DNA of 64,000 nucleotides. It comes from Kocuria sp. cx-455 (GTDB lineage Bacteria > Actinomycetota > Actinomycetes > Actinomycetales > Micrococcaceae). Positions 55,832-63,894 of the stretch are shown in pieces (the stretch's first letter is position 1; every line of letters begins with the position of its first letter). A model generated the notes under the pieces. The model was given only the letters and a program-made list of their open reading frames with translations, made no database searches and had not been told where the DNA came from. The position numbers were made by a program, and so were the translations under genes. Location of the stretch: NCBI RefSeq assembly GCF_014698015.1, contig NZ_JACXBS010000002.1, positions 124,001-188,000 on the forward strand, written 5' to 3'.

Positions 55832-56536
55832 TTGCGGGAGGGGGAGACCACGCTGAGCTCGCTGTATCGAAACGTCACTCGGACGCGCCGGGCACCTCAT
55901 CGCCGAACGGTGATTTTCGCGACCACCGTGGCTCTGTGCGTCACCACCGCATTGCTCGTGGGGGTCGGGTGGTCGGTGGGCAACAAGTTGAACTCCTCCG
56001 GCGGTGTGAACACACCTCCCGCGGCCGCCGCCTGGAACGGGAGCCACGGGATGATCAAGACCACCACGGAAACGGACGCGCAGTCCCTGCGCGCCGAGGG
56101 CTGGACCTTACCGTCCCTCGCCTCGGAGGGTTACCAAGTGGAGTCCATGGTTCAGGGGGAGATTGCGGGTCAGCCCATGGTGGTGATCACGCTGGTGAAC
56201 GACCATCACACCGTGAAGGTCATTGAGCAACGCGGTGAGGTGAATCCGGACAACCCCGTGGACGGTGCCACGGGCCTGCCGGTGAGCGCGGAGGGCCTGC
56301 ACGAGTCCGCCGTGGAAGGCACCCAGTTGTGGATTGTCCGCTCGGAACCCTGGCGGGCCGTCATGGCCCGAGATGACGTTGTATACACGGTCACGACTGA
56401 TGCATCCCCGTCCACGCTGTCGCGTACCCTTACCCTTGTAGCCGCGGAGGAACGGGGCCGCGTCACGATGGTGGGTTCCGAGCCGGACGGATTCGGCACC
56501 ACGGTGCTTGACGGGTTGCGAGAAATTATTGGATGA
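55832..56536 (+). CDS. Single-pass membrane protein in the sigE-rseA position
   Basis: 234 residues from TTG 55832, or 227 if translation starts at CTG 55853. A basic cytoplasmic N-terminus (NVTRTRRAPHRRT) and one helix (VIFATTVALCVTTALLVGVG) anchor an external domain of about 170 residues (TETDAQSLRAEGWTLPSLAS, MVVITLVNDHHTVKVIEQRG, GTQLWIVRSEPWRAVMA). That domain resembles the outer part of sigma-factor regulators of the MucB/RseB kind, but no zinc anti-sigma motif (HxxxCxxC) is present. GGGAGGGGGAG precedes CTG at 6 nt, so the start is unresolved. Confidence 0.6.
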   Translation: MREGETTLSSLYRNVTRTRRAPHRRTVIFATTVALCVTTALLVGVGWSVGNKLNSSGGVNTPPAAAAWNGSHGMIKTTTETDAQSLRAEGWTLPSLASEGYQVESMVQGEIAGQPMVVITLVNDHHTVKVIEQRGEVNPDNPVDGATGLPVSAEGLHESAVEGTQLWIVRSEPWRAVMARDDVVYTVTTDASPSTLSRTLTLVAAEERGRVTMVGSEPDGFGTTVLDGLREIIG

Positions 56537-56570
56537 ACGCGGCGTTCACGTGCGCGTCAGATGGCGTTGG

Positions 56571-56576
56571 TAGGTT
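56571..56576 (+). promoter_or_regulatory. Leaderless -10 element for tatB
   Basis: TAGGTT, 6 nt, GTG 56583. Confidence 0.6.
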
Positions 56577-56582
56577 CGGTTA

Positions 56583-56939
56583 GTGTTCGGCATTTCTGGC
56601 GGAGAAGCCATCCTCATCCTGGTGGTGGCCCTGGTAGTCATCGGTCCCGAGCGGCTGCCCGAGTACGCGGAGAAACTCAAGGACCTCATCAAGGCCCTAA
56701 GACGTTACGCGACCGGCGCCAAGGACGATCTCAGGGAAACCCTAGGCCCCGAGTTCACGGATGTGGACTGGCGCAAACTCGACCCTCGCCAGTACGACCC
56801 TCGCGTGATCGTGCGCGAAGCGCTCATGGAAGAGGACGAAGCACAATCACCCGAGTACCACGCGGCGTCGCCCGCGGCACCGGTGGCTCGCAGGCTCGAG
56901 CCGGGGGAACGAGCCCCGTACGACACGGAAGCCACCTGA
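56583..56939 (+). CDS. tatB: Sec-independent protein translocase TatB
   Basis: 118 residues. MFGISGGEAILILVVALVVI followed by GPERLPEYAEKLKDLIKALR is the TatB transmembrane helix, hinge (GPERLP) and amphipathic helix. TatB binds twin-arginine precursors with TatC and passes them to TatA; the PhoD-like protein at 1-221 would be one client. GTG start with a leaderless promoter. It is convergent with mrp, 6 nt between stops. Confidence 0.92.
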   Translation: MFGISGGEAILILVVALVVIGPERLPEYAEKLKDLIKALRRYATGAKDDLRETLGPEFTDVDWRKLDPRQYDPRVIVREALMEEDEAQSPEYHAASPAAPVARRLEPGERAPYDTEAT

Positions 56940-56945
56940 GCCGCA

Positions 56946-58139
56946 TCAGCCCCGCACGGTGATGCCCAGGCTGCGGCCGGCCAGATTGCGACCCTGCTCG
57001 TCCAAGGCCTTGGCCACGGCCCACAGGTGCTGGGCGGCCGGGGATTCGGGGTTGGCCCACACGGCGGGTTCGCCGCGATCAGCGGCTTCGCGCACGGTGA
57101 CGTCCAGCGGGATTTCACCGAGCAGGGGCACGTCGTAGCCCAGGCGTTCGGTCAACGACGCCGCTATGGTTGCGCCGCCGCCCGCGCCAAAGACTTCCAT
57201 GCGGGTTCCGTCCGGGAGCACCATGGCGGACATGTTCTCCACCACGCCCGTGACCTTTTGATCGGTCTGCTGCGCCAATGCGCCGGACCGTTCGGCCACG
57301 GTCACGGCCGCGTGCTGCGGTGTGGAGACCACCAGGACTGACGCGTTGGGCAGCAACTGGCCCACCGAAATGGCAATGTCACCGGTGCCCGGGGGTAGAT
57401 CCAACAACAAATGATCGAGATCGCCGAAGTGGACGTCCGTGAGGAACTGCTCCACGGCGCGGTGGAGCATGGGCCCGCGCCACGCGACAGGTTGGGAAGG
57501 GTCCACGAACATGCCGATGGAAATCACCTTGATCACCCCGCGCTCGGCCCGGCGCGGGGAAGCACCGGGAGCGGGGTCGTCATAGGGCGTGGCGAGATCG
57601 GTGGGGACCTCGACCACCGGCGGCAGGATCATGTCACCCACGCGCGTGGGCGGTTGGGTGATGCCCAGCAGACCCGGTACCGAGAACCCGTGAATGTCCG
57701 CGTCCACGATGCCCACGGTACGGCCCATGGCCGCGAGCGCGGCCGCAATGTTCACGGTCACGCTTGATTTGCCCACACCGCCCTTGCCGCTGGTCACGGC
57801 GTGCACGCGGGTGAGGTTGTGCGGATCGGCGAACGGGTTGGACTTGCGGTGCCCGAGCTTTTCCTGCAGTTCTTCGCGCTGGGCCGGGGTCATGACGCCC
57901 ACGTCCACGGACACGTCCATGACGCCGTCGACGGCGCCCAGCGCCTCGGCGACGTCCGTTTCAATGGTGGTGCGCATGGGGCAGCCGGAGACGGTCAGCA
58001 AAATGGTGACGTGCGCCGTGGTGCCGTCCACACGGGCTGCCTGGACCATGCCCAGCTCGGTGATCGGCCGGCGAAGTTCCGGGTCGATGACCTGGTCGAG
58101 GGCGCTGCGCAGTTGGGGATCAATGGGGGAATCGGTCAT
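56946..58139 (-). CDS. mrp: Mrp/NBP35-type P-loop ATPase (Fe-S cluster carrier)
   Basis: 397 residues. An N-terminal MIP18/DUF59 domain (VIDPELRRPITELGMV, with SGCPMRTTIE) precedes a ParA-like ATPase with the deviant Walker A TSGKGGVGKSS (117-127). In place of the CxxC seen in many Mrp proteins, VVENMSAMVLPDGTRMEVFG has none, as in other actinobacterial Mrp. It likely helps deliver Fe-S clusters. It overlaps the DUF1003 gene upstream by 4 nt and belongs to an operon with it and the MgtE/CBS gene. Confidence 0.9.
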   Translation of the reverse strand: MTDSPIDPQLRSALDQVIDPELRRPITELGMVQAARVDGTTAHVTILLTVSGCPMRTTIETDVAEALGAVDGVMDVSVDVGVMTPAQREELQEKLGHRKSNPFADPHNLTRVHAVTSGKGGVGKSSVTVNIAAALAAMGRTVGIVDADIHGFSVPGLLGITQPPTRVGDMILPPVVEVPTDLATPYDDPAPGASPRRAERGVIKVISIGMFVDPSQPVAWRGPMLHRAVEQFLTDVHFGDLDHLLLDLPPGTGDIAISVGQLLPNASVLVVSTPQHAAVTVAERSGALAQQTDQKVTGVVENMSAMVLPDGTRMEVFGAGGGATIAASLTERLGYDVPLLGEIPLDVTVREAADRGEPAVWANPESPAAQHLWAVAKALDEQGRNLAGRSLGITVRG

Positions 58140-58786
58140 GAATCCTTGGCCTCCGATGCGCGGGCGACCACGGGCACGGCCGTGGTGGGCGGTTGGGTCT
58201 TCGTTTTCTTCTTGCCCTGACCCGGTTCCTTCTTGGGCACCTTCTCGGGCTCACCGGATTCGGCCACAGTGTTCTCCTGCGCCTCCAGGATCTCCTCGAG
58301 CAGCGAACGCAGTTCGGAGCGCACGTAGTCCCGGGTGGCCACTTCGCGCAGCGCAATGCGCAGGGCGGCGATCTCCCGGGTCAGGTACTCGGTGTCCGCG
58401 AGATTCTGCTGCCCGCGTTTGCGATCTTCCTCCGCCACCACTCGGTCGCGGTCGTCCTGGCGGTTCTGCGCGAGCAGCAACAGGGGCGCGGCGTAGGAGG
58501 CCTGCAGGGACAGCATCAGTGTCAAGAGGGTGTAGTTGAGCGCGCGCGGGTCGAACTGCATGCTTTCGGGCGCCAGCGTGTTCCAGCCGAGCCACACGAA
58601 CACGAAGATCGACATCCACATGAGGAACTGCGGGGTGCCCATCCAGCGGGCAAAGGTTTCGGTCAACTGCCCGAAAGAATCCGGGTTGGGGCGGAAACGT
58701 TGGAAGAAGCTCCGGCGGTGCTCCCGCGGTTGGTCCAGCGGCACGGGGGAGTACTGCGAAGAGAAATTGCGCCTGGGTTCACTCAT
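58136..58786 (-). CDS. DUF1003 membrane protein
   Basis: 216 residues. The DUF1003 core has two helices (FLMWMSIFVFVWLGWNTL and NYTLLTLMLSLQASYAAPLLL) linked by the conserved FDP...YTLLTLMLSLQA and the AQNRQDDRDR loop. A coiled-coil-like acidic stretch (residues 130-175) and a Lys/Pro-rich tail follow. Function unknown; it is regularly linked to MgtE/CBS and mrp genes in actinobacteria. It overlaps its upstream neighbour by 8 nt and mrp by 4 nt. Confidence 0.85.
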   Translation of the reverse strand: MSEPRRNFSSQYSPVPLDQPREHRRSFFQRFRPNPDSFGQLTETFARWMGTPQFLMWMSIFVFVWLGWNTLAPESMQFDPRALNYTLLTLMLSLQASYAAPLLLLAQNRQDDRDRVVAEEDRKRGQQNLADTEYLTREIAALRIALREVATRDYVRSELRSLLEEILEAQENTVAESGEPEKVPKKEPGQGKKKTKTQPPTTAVPVVARASEAKDS

Positions 58787-60077
58787 ACCGCTTACCCACC
58801 TTCCGGATCGGGGTGCCGTCGTCATAGGTGCGCCAGTCGTCTGGCAACAACGCGTCCAACACGTCATCAATGGTCACTGCCCCCACCAACCGGTTCGCGT
58901 CATTGACGACCGGCAGGATGGTGAGATCGTAGGAGGCCAGTTCCCTGGCCACCTCTTCGAGTGAGGCCTGATCGGAGACCGGTTCGATGGAACGGTCGAT
59001 CAGGTTACCGATCGCCTCGGGCGGGGGATAGCGCAACAGTCGTTGGGTGTGCACCAGCCCCAGGTACTTCCCGGTGGGGGTTTCCAACGGGGGCCGGCAC
59101 ACCAGCACGGCTGAGGCGGCCGCGGGAATGATTTCTTCCTGCCGGATATGGGCCAGGGCCTCGGCCACGGTGGCTTCCGGCGAGAGCACGATGGGCACCG
59201 GGGTCATGAGGGAGCCCGCGGTGCCTTCCTCGTAGGTCCGCAGCCGACGCACATCCTCGGCGTCCTCCGGTTCCATCATGGTGATGAACTTCTCTGCTTC
59301 TTCGGGCGGCAGCTCGTTGAGGAGGTCGGCGGCGTCGTCGGGGTCCATTTCCTCGAGCAGCGCGACGGCGCGTTCATCACCCAGATTGGTCAGGATGAAG
59401 ACCTGATGCTCCTCGGGTAGTTCTTCCAGCACGTCTGCGAGACGCTCGTCCTGCAGCTCCGCGGCGATCTCCAGCATGCGCTTCTCGGGCATTCCGCGCA
59501 GCTCGTCCGCGATGTCCGCGGCCTGGTCGTCCTCGTGCTGGGAGATCCACTGGGTGGCCGGTTGATGACCGGCGTTCGAGGGATCGTCCGTGTCCTCCCA
59601 GTCCACGATCATGGTTTCGCCGCGACGGCGGATCAAGCCCCCGGTGGTGACGGAGCGGCGCACGAACAGCTGGCTGATCTGCCAGTCACCGCGGTTGCCC
59701 ACCTGCTGCATGGCCATGTCTTCGATGGTCGCGGTGCCGGAGCCGTCCAGCAGCGCCACGGTGCGATCGAAGAGCTCGCCAACCGCCAGGGTCTCCGCGC
59801 CACGCTGCTCGAACCGGCGCAGGTTCACCAGGCCGGTACAAATGACCTGGTCCGCGTCAATGCTGGTTACACGCGTCATGGGAACGAACACGCGTTTCTT
59901 GCCGAGCACCTCCACCACCAGGCCCACGACGATGGGGCGCGCCATGGTTTGACCGCGGCCCCCGGGGCGGAGGAGCACCACGAGGTCACGCAGTCGACCC
60001 AGTCGGTCACCGAGCGGGTCGAAGACGTCCAGGCCGATCAACCGGGCCACGAAAATTTTGGAGAGGTTTGTGCTCAC
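58779..60077 (-). CDS. MgtE N-domain / CBS-pair protein without a transport domain
   Basis: 432 residues, soluble. A PRC-barrel-like N-terminus (ARLIGLDVFDPLGDRLGRLRD) is followed by the helical MgtE_N repeats (LQDERLADVLEELPEEHQVF, MDPDDAADLLNELPPEEAEK) and a CBS pair (LMTPVPIVLSPEATVAEALA to VVNDANRLVGAVTIDDVLDA). The membrane pore of MgtE is missing, so this is a magnesium or nucleotide sensor rather than a transporter. GTG 60077 is 6 nt after TAGGCT, a leaderless start. It heads the operon with DUF1003 and mrp. Confidence 0.88.
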   Translation of the reverse strand: MSTNLSKIFVARLIGLDVFDPLGDRLGRLRDLVVLLRPGGRGQTMARPIVVGLVVEVLGKKRVFVPMTRVTSIDADQVICTGLVNLRRFEQRGAETLAVGELFDRTVALLDGSGTATIEDMAMQQVGNRGDWQISQLFVRRSVTTGGLIRRRGETMIVDWEDTDDPSNAGHQPATQWISQHEDDQAADIADELRGMPEKRMLEIAAELQDERLADVLEELPEEHQVFILTNLGDERAVALLEEMDPDDAADLLNELPPEEAEKFITMMEPEDAEDVRRLRTYEEGTAGSLMTPVPIVLSPEATVAEALAHIRQEEIIPAAASAVLVCRPPLETPTGKYLGLVHTQRLLRYPPPEAIGNLIDRSIEPVSDQASLEEVARELASYDLTILPVVNDANRLVGAVTIDDVLDALLPDDWRTYDDGTPIRKVGKRYE

Positions 60078-60083
60078 TGTCCC

Positions 60084-60089
60084 AGCCTA
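60084..60089 (-). promoter_or_regulatory. Leaderless -10 element for the MgtE/CBS operon
   Basis: On the minus strand TAGGCT, 6 nt, GTG 60077. Confidence 0.6.
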
Positions 60090-60217
60090 ATGAACGGGGA
60101 CAGTTGAGCCGCATTCGTGCCGTTGAGATCCCGCTGACATGCCCCGGATGTTCACCGGCCGCGATGTTCCAGGAGTTTCCCTGCCCCCTCCTGGGAAACT
60201 ACGCGAGAATAGAAAGC

Positions 60218-61189
60218 ATGAGCTATTCGTCCAGGGGCCCCATGACATTGTCCGCCACCGCCGAGATCCCGCGCGGTGAAGCCATCGCGCGGTACACGAG
60301 CTACGCGGAAGCGCAGAAGGCCGTGGATCATCTGGCGGACCAACAGTTCGAGGTCGCCAAGATCTCGATCATCGGCAGTGACCTCAAGTCGGTGGAGCAG
60401 GTGACCGGTCGTTTGTCCTACCCCAAGGTGGCGCTGCAGGGTGCCCTCAACGGCGTGGTATTCGGTGCGTTCTTCGGCTTGTTGATGTCCTTGTTGGGCG
60501 GCATGGATCTGGCCCAGGCGTTATTGCTGCCCATCATCATGGGTGGTGCCTTCTGGATGCTTCTGGCCACCATCACGTACGCAATGCAGCGCGGTAAGCG
60601 GGACTTCACCTCGACCAACCGCATTGTTGCGAGTACCTACGAGGTCATTGCCGCCCCGGACGTTGCCGGTGAGGCCCGCAACGTGCTGGGTGGACTCACC
60701 CTGCCGCAAGCCCCCGGACCGCGCCCGCAACACGGCGGTTGGAACCAGCCCCCGCAGGGCCCCAACGGTCAGCGAGGTCAGTGGGGGCCGCCGCAGGGGC
60801 AACGGGGACCGCAGGGCCAGTACGGACAGCGGGACCAGCGAGGCTGGCACGCGGGGCCGGGGTCCCAGGGCGGAGCACCGCAGCAGCAGAACCACCCGAA
60901 CGGGCCCGCGCAGCAGGCCAACCCGGCGCAGGGACAGCCCCAGCAGCAGGGCAACCCCGCCCAAGGACAGCTACAGCAGGGACAGCCGCAGCAGGACGCC
61001 AACCGTTCCGCCAAGTTCCCGGACCTGCCGGACGGCCGCCCGCAGTACGGCATCCGCCTGGATCCGAAAGCACCCGCCCAGTCGCAGTCCCAGCCGCAGC
61101 CGGGGTTGTCCGCGGTCAACGCACCGTGGTCCAGCGACCGTTCCGATTCCCAGAACTCCTCTGACTCGGAACAAACATCCGATCGGTAG
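60218..61189 (+). CDS. General stress protein (YflT/Gsp17M-like domain) with Q/G/P-rich tail
   Basis: 323 residues. An N-terminal 17M-like domain (IARYTSYAEAQKAVDHLADQ, FEVAKISIIGSDL) precedes two hydrophobic helices (residues 73-94 and 99-121) of the membrane-associated form. Residues of about 163-263 are a low-complexity tail rich in Gln, Gly, Pro and Asn, and the C-terminus is Ser/Gln/Asp-rich. Similar proteins occur beside the MgtE/CBS cluster in actinobacteria. Function unknown; stress association is from family annotation only. Confidence 0.75.
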   Translation: MSYSSRGPMTLSATAEIPRGEAIARYTSYAEAQKAVDHLADQQFEVAKISIIGSDLKSVEQVTGRLSYPKVALQGALNGVVFGAFFGLLMSLLGGMDLAQALLLPIIMGGAFWMLLATITYAMQRGKRDFTSTNRIVASTYEVIAAPDVAGEARNVLGGLTLPQAPGPRPQHGGWNQPPQGPNGQRGQWGPPQGQRGPQGQYGQRDQRGWHAGPGSQGGAPQQQNHPNGPAQQANPAQGQPQQQGNPAQGQLQQGQPQQDANRSAKFPDLPDGRPQYGIRLDPKAPAQSQSQPQPGLSAVNAPWSSDRSDSQNSSDSEQTSDR

Positions 61190-61232
61190 TATCTCGCACG
61201 GCATCCATGGCCGCACGCTGCGCGCCGGGGGA

Positions 61233-61284
61233 TGACAACGGCGGTGGGGTACTCCCTCGGGAGTATCCCACCGCCGTTGTCATG
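61233..61284. terminator. Bidirectional terminator between the stress protein and pepP genes
   Basis: A 25-bp stem with a single G-T wobble and a 2-nt loop (arms begin ATGACAACGGCGGTGGG at 61233), located between two convergent stops. Confidence 0.85.
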
Positions 61285-61288
61285 TCGC

Positions 61289-62872
61289 TCACGCGGTGGT
61301 CGAGCGGCTCCAGATCCCCTGGATCCAGGTCTCCACGTCCTCGGGGGAGCGCGGCAGGGCCTCCGAGAGGTTTTCGTTGCCGTTCTCGGTGATCAGCACG
61401 TCGTCCTCGATGCGCACACCCATGCCGCGGTACTCCTCGGGAATGGAAAGGTCCTCGGCCTTGAAGTACAGTCCGGGCTCGATGGTGAACACCATGCCGG
61501 GTTCGATCACGGCGTCCAGGTAGAGCTCGCGCTTGGCCTGCGCGCAGTCGTGGACGTCCAGACCCAAATGGTGGCTGGTGCCGTGGGGCATCCAGCGGCG
61601 GTGATGTTGACCGGCCTCGGACAGGGACACGTCCGCCGAGACCGGCAGCAGGCCCCACTCCTCGAGCCGCAGGGCGAGGACCCTCATGGCAGCCGCGTGG
61701 ACATCGCGAAACCTGTTGCCGGGTACGGCCGTCTCGAACGCGGCGTCGGCGGCGTCGAGCACGGCCTGGTAGACCTTGCGCTGAACCTCCGTGTAGCTGC
61801 CGTCCACCGGCAGGGTGCGCGTGAGGTCCGCGGTGTAGAGCGACTCGGCCTCCACGCCCGCGTCCACCAGGATCATCTCGCCGGGCTTGACCGACCCGTT
61901 GTTACGGATCCAGTGCAGCACCGTGGCGTTATTGCCCGACGCCGCAATGGTGTCGTAGCCCAAATCGTTGCCTTCCAACCGGGCGCGGGAAAAGAACGCG
62001 CCCTCGACCACGCGTTCGCCGCGCTCGCCGCCAATGGCGCGGGGAAGCACCGAGACAATGTCCTCGAAACCGCGGATCGTGGCGTCTACGGCGTGGCGCA
62101 GCTGGCCGATCTCGTAGTCGTCCTTGATGAGACGCAGTTCGCTCAGGGCCTCCGTGAGCTTGGCGTCCTTGGCATCGGACTGTTCCAGGTCCACACCGGT
62201 GTTCAGCCGTGAGGTGTCCACCAGGGCGTCCATGTTCAGGTCCACATCGCGCACCAGACGGATGCTCATGCCGCCCAGGGCGGCGTTGCCGGCGTTGACC
62301 GTGATGGCGTCCTCGAGGCCGGAGAGATCCTCGGTGGGCAGATCGAATTCTTCGCGCAGTTGGCGCAGGGTCGGCCGCGGACCCACCCAGAACTCGCCGT
62401 TCTTGGCGTCCGCGTAGAACTCGTCCGAATCACGGCCGGCCATCGGGTGGAAGTACAGGGTGGCCACGTGGCCACTGCCGTTGTCTCCCTCACCGTCCTC
62501 GGCGGGTTCCATGACCAGGACGGCCTCGGGCTCGTGATCCACACCCATACCGGTCACGTGGGCGAACGCCGAGTGCGGGCGGAAGCGGTAATCGGTGTCG
62601 TTGGAGCGCACCTTGGGGGCGCCGGCGGGAATCACCAGGCGTTCGCCCGGGAACAACCGGGACAGCTTGGCCCGGCGGGCCGCGGCGTACTCGGCCACCT
62701 CGGAACGGGGGGTGCCCGTGGTTTCCGGGGCCGCCCAGCCGGAGGCCATGAATTCACGGAAGGCCTCGGTGTCCGGGCGTTGCGAACGGTTGTCCACGCG
62801 CTGTTCGAGGGGCTGTTCCGCGGAGTCCTGGGACGCGGCGGACGGGCTGACGTGCTGGGAGCTTGCGCTCAT
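61289..62872 (-). CDS. pepP: Xaa-Pro aminopeptidase (M24B)
   Basis: 527 residues. The N-terminal creatinase-like domain (residues 50-230) is followed by the pita-bread domain with the two-metal ligands: aspartates in ILVDAGVEAESLYTADLTRT, H in HGTSHHLGLDVHD, E in FTIEPGLYF and E in GVRIEDDVLIT. It removes N-terminal residues before proline. ATG 62872 is preceded by AAGGAG at 12 nt; ATG 62884 and 62923 are alternatives. The first 45 residues are disordered. Confidence 0.9.
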   Translation of the reverse strand: MSASSQHVSPSAASQDSAEQPLEQRVDNRSQRPDTEAFREFMASGWAAPETTGTPRSEVAEYAAARRAKLSRLFPGERLVIPAGAPKVRSNDTDYRFRPHSAFAHVTGMGVDHEPEAVLVMEPAEDGEGDNGSGHVATLYFHPMAGRDSDEFYADAKNGEFWVGPRPTLRQLREEFDLPTEDLSGLEDAITVNAGNAALGGMSIRLVRDVDLNMDALVDTSRLNTGVDLEQSDAKDAKLTEALSELRLIKDDYEIGQLRHAVDATIRGFEDIVSVLPRAIGGERGERVVEGAFFSRARLEGNDLGYDTIAASGNNATVLHWIRNNGSVKPGEMILVDAGVEAESLYTADLTRTLPVDGSYTEVQRKVYQAVLDAADAAFETAVPGNRFRDVHAAAMRVLALRLEEWGLLPVSADVSLSEAGQHHRRWMPHGTSHHLGLDVHDCAQAKRELYLDAVIEPGMVFTIEPGLYFKAEDLSIPEEYRGMGVRIEDDVLITENGNENLSEALPRSPEDVETWIQGIWSRSTTA

Positions 62873-62955
62873 GAACGTGTTCATCTCCTTGGTGCGCTGA
62901 ATCGCTGCAATCGTTGCTTCCATGGTGCCACGCGGGTCAAATGTGGGCCTGCGGG

Positions 62956-62961
62956 TATCGT
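62956..62961 (+). promoter_or_regulatory. Leaderless -10 element for the PHP gene
   Basis: TATCGT, 8 nt, ATG 62970. Confidence 0.45.
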
Positions 62962-62969
62962 TGCCGGTG

Positions 62970-63821
62970 ATGCGCATCGACCTTCATACCCATTCCATTG
63001 CCTCGGACGGAACCGAGACCCCCGCGGACGTCGCCCGTTCGGCCAAGGCCGCCGGTCTGGACGTTCTCGCGTTGACCGACCACGACACCACGGCGGGGTG
63101 GCGAGAAGCCGGTGACGCCGCCGTGACGTTGGGACTGGCCTTCGTCCCGGGTATAGAAATCACGTGCACCACATCCAACGGGGTCTCGGTGCACATGCTC
63201 AGTTACCTCCACGATCCCACCCACGAGCCACTGTTGACGGCATTGGAGTCCTCTCGTACCGGGCGCCTGACCCGCGCTCGGCGCATGGTCGAGTTGCTCT
63301 CGGCGGACTACGACATCACATGGGACGATGTTCAGCGCCACACGGGTACGGATGCCACGGTGGGTCGCCCGCACATTGCGGACGCCCTGGTGGAACTGGG
63401 GATCGTGTCCAACCGCTCCGCTGCGTTTTCCGATATTCTCTCCGGGCGCTCGCCGTACTACGTGCGGCACACGACCATGGATCCGGTGGAGGCCATCAAG
63501 TTGGTTCGCGCCGCCGGGGGTGTTCCGGTCTGCGCCCATCCCATGGCGCCCACGCGCGGGCGGATCCCCACGGAAGCAGATTTCGACGCCATGATCGACG
63601 CCGGGCTGGCCGGGCTGGAGGTCGCCCACCGGGATAATCCGGATGAGACGAGGGCCATCCTGATGCAGATGGCCGCGGACCACGACCTGATCGTGACCGG
63701 CTCCAGCGACTACCACGGCAAGGGCAAACCCAATCTCCTGGGCGAGAACTCCACCTCGGTGAAGTCGCTGACCCGGATTTGCGAGCAAGCCACCTCGGGC
63801 ATCGAGGTTCGCTGGCCGTAG
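62970..63821 (+). CDS. PHP domain phosphoesterase (YciV/TrpH type)
   Basis: 283 residues. The metal motifs are MRIDLHTHSIASDGTETP (HxH), LALTDHDTTAGW, FVPGIEITC, and the C-terminal GSSDYHG. Relatives hydrolyse 3',5'-bisphosphates or the 5' ends of RNA (YciV/RNase AM). Cytoplasmic. The start is set by the conserved MRIDLH opening. It is divergent from pepP. Confidence 0.88.
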   Translation: MRIDLHTHSIASDGTETPADVARSAKAAGLDVLALTDHDTTAGWREAGDAAVTLGLAFVPGIEITCTTSNGVSVHMLSYLHDPTHEPLLTALESSRTGRLTRARRMVELLSADYDITWDDVQRHTGTDATVGRPHIADALVELGIVSNRSAAFSDILSGRSPYYVRHTTMDPVEAIKLVRAAGGVPVCAHPMAPTRGRIPTEADFDAMIDAGLAGLEVAHRDNPDETRAILMQMAADHDLIVTGSSDYHGKGKPNLLGENSTSVKSLTRICEQATSGIEVRWP

Positions 63822-63894
63822 GTGGTCCGCGCGGTGTGGCCGTGTTGACCGGAAAAACTACGGGTCTGGGCACGGCGCATGGGGCACCTTCGCA

